From: Phycisphaerae bacterium
GTDB lineage: Bacteria > Planctomycetota > Phycisphaerae > Tepidisphaerales > Tepidisphaeraceae
DNA length: 15,801 nucleotides
Direction of reading: 5' to 3'
Assembly: GCA_014380825.1 (NCBI GenBank)
Contig: JACMJD010000772.1
Span: 1-15,801, forward strand
A program made the position numbers and the translations under genes. Within the stretch, counting starts at the first letter, position 1, and each line of letters opens with the position of its first letter. The notes under the pieces were generated by a model. That model was not told the origin of the DNA. It searched no databases and worked only from the letters and a program-made list of their open reading frames with translations. Shown here one piece after another: positions 1 to 6,998 of the stretch.

Positions 1-287
1 TCTGCTGTGCGCGCAGGAACTTTGACGGCACCTCTTCCATAGTACGAGAGGATTTGGAAGGACGGACCCCTGGTGTACCAGTTGTCGCGCTAGCGGCACC
101 GCTGGGTAGCTATGTCCGGAACGAATAAACGCTGAAAGCATCTAAGCGTGAAGTCTATGCCAAGACGAGGATTCCATGGGGGCTTGCCCCCGAGAGACCC
201 CGAGTAGACCACTCGGTTGATAGGCCGGAGCTGTACGTATCGAAAGATATTCAGGTCACCGGTACTAACGGTCGATTGCTTGACCAT
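1..287 (+). rRNA. rrl: 23S ribosomal RNA, 3' end (partial)
   Basis: This is the last part of the large-subunit rRNA gene; the rest lies before the window. The universally conserved sarcin-ricin loop (AGTACGAGAGGA) is at 41-52. The domain VI helices that follow, including the GGACGGACC and ACGCTGAAAGCATCTAAG segments, are recognisable. The terminal GGTACTAA block at 261-268 precedes the usual 3' end. I place the mature end near 287 by comparison with the Escherichia coli 3' terminus; it is uncertain by a few bases. It is followed on the same strand by 5S rRNA, so the two are linked in an ordinary rRNA operon order. Confidence 0.97.
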
Positions 288-450
288 ATTTATCGATCAC
301 CGTTGTTCACTGATTGTCGCAAGACAACTAGTGTTCGATGGTCTTCCAAAAATGTGTTCGACGAAAACGTCGCGGTTTGAATAACCCGACGACCTCACAT
401 AAACACTTGAAATTGAAAACCTTGGCCGGTCCTAACCGGCCGGCCAGGGC
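288..450 (+). other. 23S-5S internal transcribed spacer
   Basis: These 163 bases separate the two rRNAs and hold no tRNA. A small perfect hairpin is visible (TTGTC at 314-318, GCAA loop, GACAA at 323-327). A GC-rich self-complementary stretch (GGCCGG and CCGGCC) at about 423-446 lies just before 5S. These are plausible processing structures, but I cannot assign an RNase site. A short reading frame running through the spacer into 5S is not a gene. Confidence 0.8.
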
Positions 451-562
451 TTTGTTGGTGGCTATACCCGTAGGGTCACACCCGTTCCCATTCCGAACAC
501 GGTCGTTAAGCCTGCGGGGCCGATGATACTGCGTCAGCGGGAAAGTAGGTCACTGCCAGCAT
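451..562 (+). rRNA. rrf: 5S ribosomal RNA
   Basis: The stretch has the conserved 5S core: the loop B/C region CCCGTTCCCATTCCGAACAC at 481-500 and the 3' segment GGGAAAGTAGGTCACTGCCAGC ending near 560. The terminal helix can be drawn between GTTGG near 454-458 and CCAGC near 556-560. The resulting length of about 112 bases is normal for bacterial 5S. Exact ends are uncertain by a few bases. It closes the rRNA operon and is followed at once by an intrinsic terminator. Confidence 0.95.
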
Positions 563-567
563 TAAAC

Positions 568-607
568 AAGAACCCCGATCGCTGCAAAGTGATCGGGGTT
601 CTTCTGT
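568..607. terminator. Bidirectional intrinsic terminator between the 5S gene and the nucleotidyltransferase gene
   Basis: A perfect 13-bp stem (568-580 with 591-603) extends inward by three more pairs, one of them G-T, to a GCAA tetraloop at 584-587. On the plus strand it is followed by a T-rich tail (TTCTTCTGTTT) and ends the rRNA operon. On the minus strand it begins 4 bases after the stop codon of the nucleotidyltransferase gene and is followed by CTTGTTTAAT. It can therefore serve both converging transcripts. Confidence 0.93.
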
Positions 608-1414
608 TTACTCACTTGATCTGTCAAAGCCCTTCGCATCGATGGGCTCGATGCCTGAGCGCTTGAGCGCTTCGACCGCCAGCGTGAACAAGCCGTTCGC
701 TTCGTCAACACGATCCAGCAGATCGGAAGGCGATGCCACGTAGCACAATCGCTCGATCGCCGCGACCGCATCCGCCGGCAGCTCATCCCTCAGATATCGA
801 AATCCATAATCAAACCGGTCCGGCCGATGCAGCATGCCGAGCACCGTCATTACCGGCCGCACAGCGAAAGCCAAGTAGAAACCGAACGCATCGACGGTCC
901 GTCCACGCGCGATCTCTTTCGCGACGAACTCGCGATAAAGGTTCCATCGCATGATCTCCTGATGCAGCGCTTCGCGCATGCGCTGGCGATGCGTAGCCTC
1001 GTCGAAGCGCGCGTCGCTCGTTCGGCGCCCCTCAGATCGATCGAACAGAATCGTCGCTCGACCATGTCGATTCGGTTGTAGGTATAGGTCTTCGGCGCTG
1101 TCTTGAAAGATGCCGATGTCCAGATCGAGCCATCGCGCGGAGCGGGTGGGGCGGTAGACGCGCTGCGTCATTCCTTTGAAGATGTGAACCGGATTCTCCC
1201 AGCGGATTGAGAATCCGCCGACATCGTTCAGCCCGCGCTCGACTTCCTGCCAGACGCGCTCGATCGATCCGCTGCGCGCGAGAACTCCGATGTCCAAATC
1301 GGAGCGCTCATCCGCTCGATCGAACGCCGCCGATCCCGCTTCCCACATCGCCAGCACATCGTCGCACGTCGTCAGCCGATCGTGCAGCGCGCCGCGCAGT
1401 TCCTGTCGAGTCAT
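608..1414 (-). CDS. Nucleotidyltransferase-fold protein (aminoglycoside adenylyltransferase-like)
   Basis: The 268-residue product has the polymerase-beta-type nucleotidyltransferase signature: a Gly-Ser pair near residue 27 followed by S-D-L-D-I-G-V, whose two Asp residues (about 39 and 41) would bind metal. A third acidic strand, W-L-D-L-D-I-G-I, lies near 95-102. The C-terminal half is helical and resembles the substrate-binding half of antibiotic nucleotidyltransferases. Reaction by family: transfer of a nucleotide to a hydroxyl of a small molecule or protein; the substrate is unknown. A GTG at 1417 precedes the ATG at 1414. I chose the ATG because GGGAGG lies 7 bases before it, better spacing than the 4 bases before GTG. 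It is divergent from a P-loop kinase gene 86 bp away and ends at the rRNA terminator. Cytoplasmic; no signal peptide. Confidence 0.85.
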   Translation of the reverse strand: MTRQELRGALHDRLTTCDDVLAMWEAGSAAFDRADERSDLDIGVLARSGSIERVWQEVERGLNDVGGFSIRWENPVHIFKGMTQRVYRPTRSARWLDLDIGIFQDSAEDLYLQPNRHGRATILFDRSEGRRTSDARFDEATHRQRMREALHQEIMRWNLYREFVAKEIARGRTVDAFGFYLAFAVRPVMTVLGMLHRPDRFDYGFRYLRDELPADAVAAIERLCYVASPSDLLDRVDEANGLFTLAVEALKRSGIEPIDAKGFDRSSE

Positions 1415-1458
1415 CACTCAACCTCCCGGGTAACCAGTGTTGCAAGCGAACGAAGTTA

Positions 1459-1500
1459 CAGCTTTTGTTCGCGGACTCGCGTCCGGACCGCCAAAAGCTG
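1459..1500 (+). promoter_or_regulatory. Compound stem-loop abutting the kinase start codon
   Basis: A perfect 9-bp inverted repeat (CAGCTTTTG at 1459-1467 and CAAAAGCTG at 1492-1500) encloses a second perfect stem (CGGAC at 1472-1476, TCGC loop, GTCCG at 1481-1485). The outer repeat ends at the base before the ATG at 1501. No Shine-Dalgarno site is visible between them. It could be an RNA structure limiting translation or an operator in the divergent intergenic region; the sequence alone does not decide. Confidence 0.55.
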
Positions 1501-2073
1501 ATGATCCGCGACATGATCGGCCGCGTCATCGTAATCAACGGAAGTGTGGCCAGCGGCAAGAGCACGCTGGCGAGACTGCTCGCCACCACGCTTCGCGTGC
1601 GCGGTTTTTCTGCGGGCGTCATCGATACGGACTTGATCTACGGGATGCTCGGTGACAATCCGAAATCGGACCCGCACGCCTGGCGCCTGGCGCGACACGT
1701 GACCTCATCGCTCGCCGCGGCGATGATCCAGACCGAGCTTCGATGCGTGATCGTCGACGGCTGCTACTGGTCGCGCGCGGATCGAATGGAGTTGAGTACC
1801 GCATTGTCAATCGATACCCCGACGCATTTCATTTCTCTTTACGTTTCATACGCGGAAGCCCTGCGCCGAGCACAAGGCGATCCGACGAGGGTGCTATCGA
1901 AAGATCCTGAATTTCTTCGGCCGCATGTTGCCAGCTACATTGCGTTATTGAGCGAATTCCGTTCGACCGATCTCGTTGTCGACACAGAAACCGCCACTCC
2001 GGACGAACTCGTCGATCGGATAGCCACCCTCGTCGCGTCGGGCGGACTGCGAACCTACCGGCGCATCACATGA
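1501..2073 (+). CDS. P-loop small-molecule kinase-like protein (AAA/kinase family)
   Basis: The 190-residue product starts with a beta strand and a clear Walker A motif (G-S-V-A-S-G-K-S-T, residues 14-22), then an acidic I-D-T-D segment at 41-44. A Walker B-like strand V-I-V-D-G follows at 83-87. A lid-like stretch rich in Arg and Asp (A-L-R-R-A-Q-G-D-P-T-R) lies in the C-terminal part. This layout is that of small phosphotransferases such as chloramphenicol phosphotransferase or shikimate/gluconate kinase relatives; the substrate is unknown. The frame stays open far upstream, but that part is opposite the nucleotidyltransferase gene and reads as arginine-rich noise. ATG 1501 or ATG 1513 is the likely start, and neither has a good ribosome site. 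The next gene begins 36 bp downstream. Confidence 0.8.
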   Translation: MIRDMIGRVIVINGSVASGKSTLARLLATTLRVRGFSAGVIDTDLIYGMLGDNPKSDPHAWRLARHVTSSLAAAMIQTELRCVIVDGCYWSRADRMELSTALSIDTPTHFISLYVSYAEALRRAQGDPTRVLSKDPEFLRPHVASYIALLSEFRSTDLVVDTETATPDELVDRIATLVASGGLRTYRRIT

Positions 2074-2091
2074 GCGCATTAGGCTGCACGA

Positions 2092-2097
2092 TATACT
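2092..2097 (+). promoter_or_regulatory. Putative -10 box (TATACT) for the D-amino-acid enzyme gene
   Basis: TATACT matches the TATAAT consensus at five of six bases and lies 12 bases before the ATG at 2110. Initiation about 7 bases downstream would give a leader of only about 5 nt. No good -35 hexamer is visible, and no Shine-Dalgarno site precedes the ATG. The upstream kinase gene is only 36 bp away, so read-through is also possible. Confidence 0.4.
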
Positions 2098-2109
2098 GGT
2101 CGTGAACAC

Positions 2110-3213
2110 ATGACCATCGAATCCATTCCTTCGCCCGCCATCGTCGTCGATGCAGTGATCGTTCGACGAAATCTTCATCGCATGGCGTCGTACGCGGCGG
2201 CGCACAACCTCAAGGTTCGACCTCACACGAAGACCCACAAGTCGGTGGAGCTAGGCCGAATGCAGATCGAATTCGGCGGGACGGGGCTGACCGTCGCCAA
2301 ATCCGGCGAAGCAGAAGTGATGGCGGCGGCCAGCGACAATGTGGATTTGATGATGGCGTATCCCACGGTTGACCCGCCCCGTTGCGCGGCGATCGCCGCG
2401 TTGGCAAAAACCGGGCGAACGATTCGCGTCGCGCTTGATTCATCGTTCGCCGTCGACGCGCTCGCCGGCGCCGCACAGTCGGCAGGCGCGACGATCGGCG
2501 TGCTCGTGGATATTGATGTCGGTCTGCATCGCACGGGCGTACAGACGCCGCAGGCCGCGCTGGAACTGGCGCAACACCTGGATCGACAGCCAGGCTTGCG
2601 GTTCGACGGCATTCTGTTCTATCCCGGGCACGTCTGGGCTAAGCCCGATGAACAATCGCGATTGTTGCAAGATGTCGATGCGCTACTTGGCGAAGCGCTC
2701 CGACTCCTCAGCAACAGCGGCTTGGCTGCGCCAATCATTTCCGGCGGCTCGACGCCAACCGCATATCAATCGCACCAACTGAAGCACATCACGGAAATCC
2801 GCCCCGGCACTTATATCTTCAACGACATGAACAGCGTGGCTGGCGGATTCAGTTCGCTCGACTACTGCGCCGCGCGCATCATCGCGACGGTCGTCAGCGA
2901 TGCCGTGCCGGGACAAATTGTGATCGACGCCGGCAGCAAGACGCTGAGCAGCGATCGCCGTCACGATGATCCGGCCAACGCGGGTCACGGGCACATCGTC
3001 GAACATCCGCAGGCGAAGATCACGAAGCTCAGCGAAGAGCATGGTCAGGTCGACATCCGCAACTGCGATCGTGCGCCGAGGGTTGGCGAGCGTGTCTCGG
3101 TGATTCCGAATCACATCTGCCCGTGCGTGAATCTTCAGGATCGGATGTGGTGGATCGAGCCGGGCGAAGCGCCACGAACAATCACCGTCGACGCGCGCGG
3201 CATGGTGACCTGA
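2110..3213 (+). CDS. D-threonine aldolase/D-serine dehydratase-family PLP enzyme
   Basis: The 367-residue product is a fold-type III (alanine racemase-like) PLP enzyme. Its N-terminal barrel carries R-P-H-T-K-T-H-K at 37-44, where Lys41 is the expected Schiff-base lysine. The C-terminal beta domain carries P-N-H-I-C-P-C at 333-339; His335 and Cys337 match the metal ligands of eukaryotic-type D-serine dehydratase and D-threonine aldolase. The family cleaves D-3-hydroxy-amino acids (retro-aldol, giving glycine) or deaminates D-serine or D-threo-3-hydroxyaspartate; sequence does not tell which. Full length, cytoplasmic, no signal peptide. Its stop codon overlaps the ATG of the dipeptidase gene by one base (TGATG), so the two are translationally coupled, which suggests a role in degrading D-residue-containing peptides. 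Confidence 0.92.
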   Translation: MTIESIPSPAIVVDAVIVRRNLHRMASYAAAHNLKVRPHTKTHKSVELGRMQIEFGGTGLTVAKSGEAEVMAAASDNVDLMMAYPTVDPPRCAAIAALAKTGRTIRVALDSSFAVDALAGAAQSAGATIGVLVDIDVGLHRTGVQTPQAALELAQHLDRQPGLRFDGILFYPGHVWAKPDEQSRLLQDVDALLGEALRLLSNSGLAAPIISGGSTPTAYQSHQLKHITEIRPGTYIFNDMNSVAGGFSSLDYCAARIIATVVSDAVPGQIVIDAGSKTLSSDRRHDDPANAGHGHIVEHPQAKITKLSEEHGQVDIRNCDRAPRVGERVSVIPNHICPCVNLQDRMWWIEPGEAPRTITVDARGMVT

Positions 3214-4280
3214 TGCGGCCAATCTTCGATGCGCATCTGGATCTGGCATGGAACGCGGTGTCGTTTGACCGCGATCTGACGCAACCCATCGAGCTAATCC
3301 GGCAGCGTGAATCAGCGATGACGGATCATCCCTCGCGCGGCAGAAACACCGTCAGCCTGCCCGAACTTCGTCGCGCGGGCGTGGCCGTGTGCGTCGCGAC
3401 GCTGCTGGCGCGAAGCGGGCAGGACGTGAAGCCGTCGTCAGATCCGAAGCCAATCGATCTGGATTATGCGTCGCCCGCGCTCGCGTGCGACGCTGCGCGC
3501 CGTCAGCTCGCGTACTACGAACTGCTCGAACAGCAGGGCCATGCACGAATCATCCGCACCGCGGGCGAGCTTGCTACTCATTGGAAGTCACCGAAAACAA
3601 TCGGAATCATTCTCAGCATGGAAGGCGCCGATCCGATCACCGAGCCAACACAAGTTCAGCACTGGTGGGATCAGGGCCTTCGCGCCATCGGACTCGCCCA
3701 CTACGGCCGCGGCCAATATGCATGCGGCACTGGGACCGGCGGGCCGCTCAGCGATCGCGGCATCGAATTGCTGCGCGAGATGCAGCGTGTCGGGATGATC
3801 CTCGATGTCACGCACCTGTCTGACACCAGCATGCAGCAGGCGCTCGAGATTTTCAGCGGTCCGGTCCTGGCGAGCCATCACAACTGCCGCACGCTGGTTC
3901 CGCGTGATCGACAACTCACCGATGAACAGATCCGCGTTTTGGTCGATCGCGACGCGGTCATCGGCGTCGCACTCGACGCGTGGATGCTTCATCCCGGCTG
4001 GGAGCGCGGAGTGACGAAGCCCGACGCGGTTGCGATCAGCGCGGCCGTCGATCACATCGATCGCGTCTGTCAGCTCGCCGGCAATACACGTCACATCGGA
4101 ATTGGCAGCGATCTCGACGGCGGCTTTGGAACGGAACAGACACCGCGCGAACTAAACACGATCGCCGATTTGCAGAAGCTCGTCGACATCCTTTCGTCAC
4201 GCGGCTACGCAGACGTCGAGATCAACGCGATCTTCCACGGCAACTGGCTGCGATTCTTCCGTGATGCTCTGCCGGCTTAG
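3213..4280 (+). CDS. Membrane dipeptidase (peptidase family M19)
   Basis: The 355-residue product has all the zinc-site landmarks of renal dipeptidase-type enzymes: D-A-H-L-D at the N-terminus (His8, Asp10), S-M-E-G-A-D with bridging Glu137, L-A-H-Y-G (His163), D-V-T-H (His201), S-H-H-N (His222), and G-S-D-L-D-G (Asp300). These enzymes hydrolyse dipeptides and often accept a D-residue at the C-terminal position. No signal peptide or lipobox is present, so it should be cytoplasmic despite the family name. The frame is open 90 bases further upstream inside the previous gene, but ATG 3213 fits the conserved N-terminus and gives the TGATG coupling. Its stop codon overlaps the stop of the convergent glycoside hydrolase gene. 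Confidence 0.95.
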   Translation: MRPIFDAHLDLAWNAVSFDRDLTQPIELIRQRESAMTDHPSRGRNTVSLPELRRAGVAVCVATLLARSGQDVKPSSDPKPIDLDYASPALACDAARRQLAYYELLEQQGHARIIRTAGELATHWKSPKTIGIILSMEGADPITEPTQVQHWWDQGLRAIGLAHYGRGQYACGTGTGGPLSDRGIELLREMQRVGMILDVTHLSDTSMQQALEIFSGPVLASHHNCRTLVPRDRQLTDEQIRVLVDRDAVIGVALDAWMLHPGWERGVTKPDAVAISAAVDHIDRVCQLAGNTRHIGIGSDLDGGFGTEQTPRELNTIADLQKLVDILSSRGYADVEINAIFHGNWLRFFRDALPA

Positions 4281-6244
4281 CGCTTTTCCGCAACAAGCGT
4301 CACCAATGATTGCGCAGGCAGAGTCAGTTCAATTGCGTCGTTGCTCGTCAGCAGTTCGTCGGACTGTTTCATATTGCGATCGCCATCGGTGACGTAACAG
4401 TGGAACTTCGCACCCGTTGGCAGCCCATTGATCCGAGCCTTGCGCTCTGCACCGACGTTCGAAAAATGCACGGCAGAAGCAACGCTCGTCGTTTCACCGA
4501 GTGCCGCGACGGTGATGGCGGGTTGATCACACTTCGTCGCGAAGATCGTCGCCGTAGCAGGGCTCAAATCCGCGAGCTGTTTGAACTGCCACCATCGCCG
4601 CGACGGCTGAATAGGATCGCCATCGTTCTTGCCCGCCGAAACCATTCCGTAGTCCGGCGTGAGCTGCCAATGCATGATCGACGCGGGCTGCGAAAGCGTC
4701 AGGCAGCGCAGATTGTTCTCGGCTTCTTCCACGGCGTACCACGGTTCACTGATGATGTTGCGATATTGATGCGCATCCGGATCGGTGCCGGCCTCGGCGA
4801 TGATCAGCGGCACGCCGGCGCGCCTGGCGTGGTTGCGCCAGCCGATCAGTTGTTCGTCGGTGCCGCCGTTCCAAGAATGGTACGAAACCATGCCGACGTA
4901 TTTCATCGCTTCTGGATCAGCGAGTGCCGCGTTCACGTAATCGACCGCGCGCGGCTCGTTCGCGTCGCCAAGCAACATCTTCGTCTTCAGCCCCAGCGAT
5001 TCGAAGTGCGCGCCCAGACGTTTCAGCATGTCTCGATGTTCCTCCGGCGACATAAGCACGTTGATGCCCAGGTTCGATTCATTGAACGAGAACATCGCGG
5101 GCTCTGCGCCGACCTGCTCCTTGAACATCAACAGATACCGCCCGATCGACTTCGCGAATGCGTCCCATTTTGCCGGATCGATCCGCGCGGCGCCCCGGCG
5201 CGGACCGCGATCGTTCTCGCGCGCCGCGTGCGCCCACTCGGGCGCATTCCAGACGCTCACGATGATGGGGATTTTCCGCCGATGCAGCTCGCGCGACATG
5301 CGCAGCGATTCGCGAATCTCATCGGGCAGCTCGTCGACGGGCCGCGTTGCCGGATTATCGCTCTCGTGCGGTTGCCACAATGGCATCGCAAAAGACACGC
5401 GGCCCCACACGATTCGCGCGTTGTCGAGGTAATACGGAACCGTTGGCGACTGCGAGCCCCAGCAGAAATTCCCGCCCATTCCTTCGAACGTCGCGCCGGG
5501 TTGAGAAGTGTCGATCGTGACTGTGGCAGGCGGGCGATCGACCTCACCCGACGTTTTGATGGCGATCGTCGATCGAATCGTCTGCTGCGCTTTCAAGCTG
5601 CCGTCGTGCAGCTTGAAGAACAGCGTCAGGCAAGATTCGTGATCCGCCCGGCCATCCTGAAACACTGCGACGCGCGGCTGATCGAATGTCACCTCGATCT
5701 CACGTCGCGGCGCCGAAAATTTCGCGCCCGTTGCAGTGTCGCCGGTGTAGTGCTTGTCGTTGGCGGGGCGAGTCGTCGCAAAACTCACGCGCTCGCCACT
5801 GCCTGATTGTGCACCGAGCAATTGTCCGGAGCCGCTGGCGAAGAGCGAGGCAGGAACCTTGACGAAGAAATACGCGCCTTCCAAATCCAGGTCGCCCTGC
5901 GCCGTCAACTCAAGCTCGATCGTCGCGGCGCCAGATGCACTGCTTTTCACCGTCTGTCGGAACGTGACCGCCGGCCCGCGTGCGATTGAGATCTCGCCGG
6001 TGACGAGGATCGCGTCGCCCTCGTGCGTGTAGGTTGATTTTCGCGTTCGCCAGTGCGCGGTCTGGGCGGATTCCTTCCAGCCGGGCGATGCGATCGCGAT
6101 CGACGTGGTGATCGGAATCAATTCGCCGTCGATGCGCAAGCCACGGAGATTTCCCCAGCCGTTCATTTCCGCCTGCGCCATCGCGCCTGAAGAGCACAAC
6201 GCAATCGCACACAAGATTCCGGCGGCGATGGTGATGGAATGCAT
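4277..6244 (-). CDS. Secreted GH30-like glycoside hydrolase
   Basis: The 655-residue product has a signal peptide with cleavage after A-M-A (about residue 23). An N-terminal beta-rich domain of about 220 residues follows. The catalytic part opens with F-E-G-M-G-G at 253-258, as in GH30 and related clan GH-A enzymes, then the barrel strand V-S-V-W-N-A-P-E-W at 329-337. The acid/base candidate is Glu389 in F-S-F-N-E-S and the nucleophile candidate is Glu484 in I-I-A-E-A-G. A beta-sandwich tail of about 90 residues closes the protein. Likely target: a plant, fungal or microbial polysaccharide; the specificity (xylan, glucan, galactan, other) cannot be read. The long N-terminal domain is unusual for GH30, which often has only short beta strands there. 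No Shine-Dalgarno site precedes the ATG. Confidence 0.82.
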   Translation of the reverse strand: MHSITIAAGILCAIALCSSGAMAQAEMNGWGNLRGLRIDGELIPITTSIAIASPGWKESAQTAHWRTRKSTYTHEGDAILVTGEISIARGPAVTFRQTVKSSASGAATIELELTAQGDLDLEGAYFFVKVPASLFASGSGQLLGAQSGSGERVSFATTRPANDKHYTGDTATGAKFSAPRREIEVTFDQPRVAVFQDGRADHESCLTLFFKLHDGSLKAQQTIRSTIAIKTSGEVDRPPATVTIDTSQPGATFEGMGGNFCWGSQSPTVPYYLDNARIVWGRVSFAMPLWQPHESDNPATRPVDELPDEIRESLRMSRELHRRKIPIIVSVWNAPEWAHAARENDRGPRRGAARIDPAKWDAFAKSIGRYLLMFKEQVGAEPAMFSFNESNLGINVLMSPEEHRDMLKRLGAHFESLGLKTKMLLGDANEPRAVDYVNAALADPEAMKYVGMVSYHSWNGGTDEQLIGWRNHARRAGVPLIIAEAGTDPDAHQYRNIISEPWYAVEEAENNLRCLTLSQPASIMHWQLTPDYGMVSAGKNDGDPIQPSRRWWQFKQLADLSPATATIFATKCDQPAITVAALGETTSVASAVHFSNVGAERKARINGLPTGAKFHCYVTDGDRNMKQSDELLTSNDAIELTLPAQSLVTLVAEKR

Positions 6245-6250
6245 GCCAGG

Positions 6251-6280
6251 ATTTAACGCGATCGTCCGCTCCGATGTCTA
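6251..6280 (-). promoter_or_regulatory. Putative promoter of the glycoside hydrolase gene
   Basis: On the minus strand TAGACA (6280-6275) and TTAAAT (6256-6251) are separated by 18 bases. They match the -35 and -10 consensus at five and four bases. The -10 box ends 6 bases before the ATG at 6244, so the message would be leaderless or nearly so, in agreement with the lack of a Shine-Dalgarno site. Confidence 0.5.
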
Positions 6281-6286
6281 CTTTTT

Positions 6287-6336
6287 CGTCAGGTCGCACC
6301 GCAAAAGTTTCGGTGCCGATTCGAAACTTCCTGACG
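6287..6336. promoter_or_regulatory. Nested inverted repeat between divergent promoters (operator candidate)
   Basis: An inner perfect dyad AAGTTTCG (6305-6312) and CGAAACTT (6322-6329) with a 9-base spacer is flanked by an outer perfect 7-bp dyad CGTCAGG (6287-6293) and CCTGACG (6330-6336). It lies just upstream of the glycoside hydrolase -35 box and about 43 bp before the lemA -10 box. The geometry suits a dimeric regulator; no regulator gene is next to it. Confidence 0.4.
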
Positions 6337-6378
6337 GTTTCGAACGCCATCGCTCATGCTGGACGTGCGGATCAGCGT

Positions 6379-6384
6379 TACAAT
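6379..6384 (+). promoter_or_regulatory. Putative -10 box (TACAAT) of the lemA operon
   Basis: TACAAT differs from TATAAT by one base and lies 8 bases before the lemA ATG at 6393. Initiation about 7 bases downstream would fall almost on the start codon. There is no recognisable -35 hexamer and no Shine-Dalgarno site. Confidence 0.5.
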
Positions 6385-6392
6385 TCGCCGCC

Positions 6393-6998
6393 ATGTCCAC
6401 GCCGCTCATCATTGCATTGGCCATCGGCGCGGTTGTGATCCTCGGAGCGCTTGTGCTCGCGTCGATCTACAACCGCCTGGTTACGTTGCGACAGCGCAAC
6501 CTCAACGCGTTCTCGCAAATCGACGTGCAGTTGAAGCGCCGATATGACCTGATCCCGAACCTGGTTGAAGCGGTGAAGGGTTACATGGCGCACGAGCGCG
6601 GTACGCTGGAAGAAGTAATCCGTGCGCGAAATACAGCGATCGCCGCCGCGGAACCCGCAGCGCGCGACCCGAGGAACAGCGCCGCGATCCAGGGTATGGC
6701 AACCGCTGAGAACGCGCTGACCGCGGCCCTGTCACGCATGATGGTGTTGAGCGAAGGCTATCCGCAGCTCAAGGCCGACCAATCCACCGGGCGGCTGATG
6801 GAAGAACTTTCATCCACCGAAAATCGTGTCGCGTTCGCCCGGCAGGCGTACAACGATTCGGTCATGCAGTACAACACCGCCCGTCAGACATTTCCTACGG
6901 CCATGATCGCTCCCGCATTCGGCTTTACCGAAGCGTCGCTGTTTCAGATCGACGACGCGAAGCAGCGCGAAGTCGTTAAGGTTTCACTTCAACCATGA
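6393..6998 (+). CDS. lemA: LemA family protein
   Basis: The 201-residue product has one N-terminal membrane segment (about residues 4-25), then the LemA core: Y-N-R-L-V-T-L-R-Q-R-N, A-F-S-Q-I-D-V-Q-L-K-R-R-Y-D-L-I-P-N-L-V, and the late N-R-V-A-F-A-R-Q-A-Y-N-D motif. The family forms an extracytoplasmic helical bundle, and its molecular role is unclear; it is often encoded beside HtpX/M48 proteases or TPM-domain proteins. I chose ATG 6393 because the membrane anchor begins there and a -10 box lies just before it; the frame is open for 96 more codons upstream but those overlap the divergent gene's promoter. The stop overlaps the next start (ATGA). Confidence 0.95.
   Translation: MSTPLIIALAIGAVVILGALVLASIYNRLVTLRQRNLNAFSQIDVQLKRRYDLIPNLVEAVKGYMAHERGTLEEVIRARNTAIAAAEPAARDPRNSAAIQGMATAENALTAALSRMMVLSEGYPQLKADQSTGRLMEELSSTENRVAFARQAYNDSVMQYNTARQTFPTAMIAPAFGFTEASLFQIDDAKQREVVKVSLQP

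Noticed and set aside
90..526. Short open frames in the 23S end, the spacer and the 5S gene
   Set aside because: They lie within or across structural RNA genes; no ribosome site or protein-like composition.
1207..1500. Upstream extension of the P-loop kinase frame
   Set aside because: The extra 98 codons overlap the divergent nucleotidyltransferase gene, are Arg-rich, and lie before the Walker A strand that should be near the N-terminus.
4310..5806. A 498-codon open frame on the plus strand, opposite the glycoside hydrolase gene
   Set aside because: Same reason: Arg-rich, no motif, and the sense strand encodes a signal peptide and catalytic Glu motifs.
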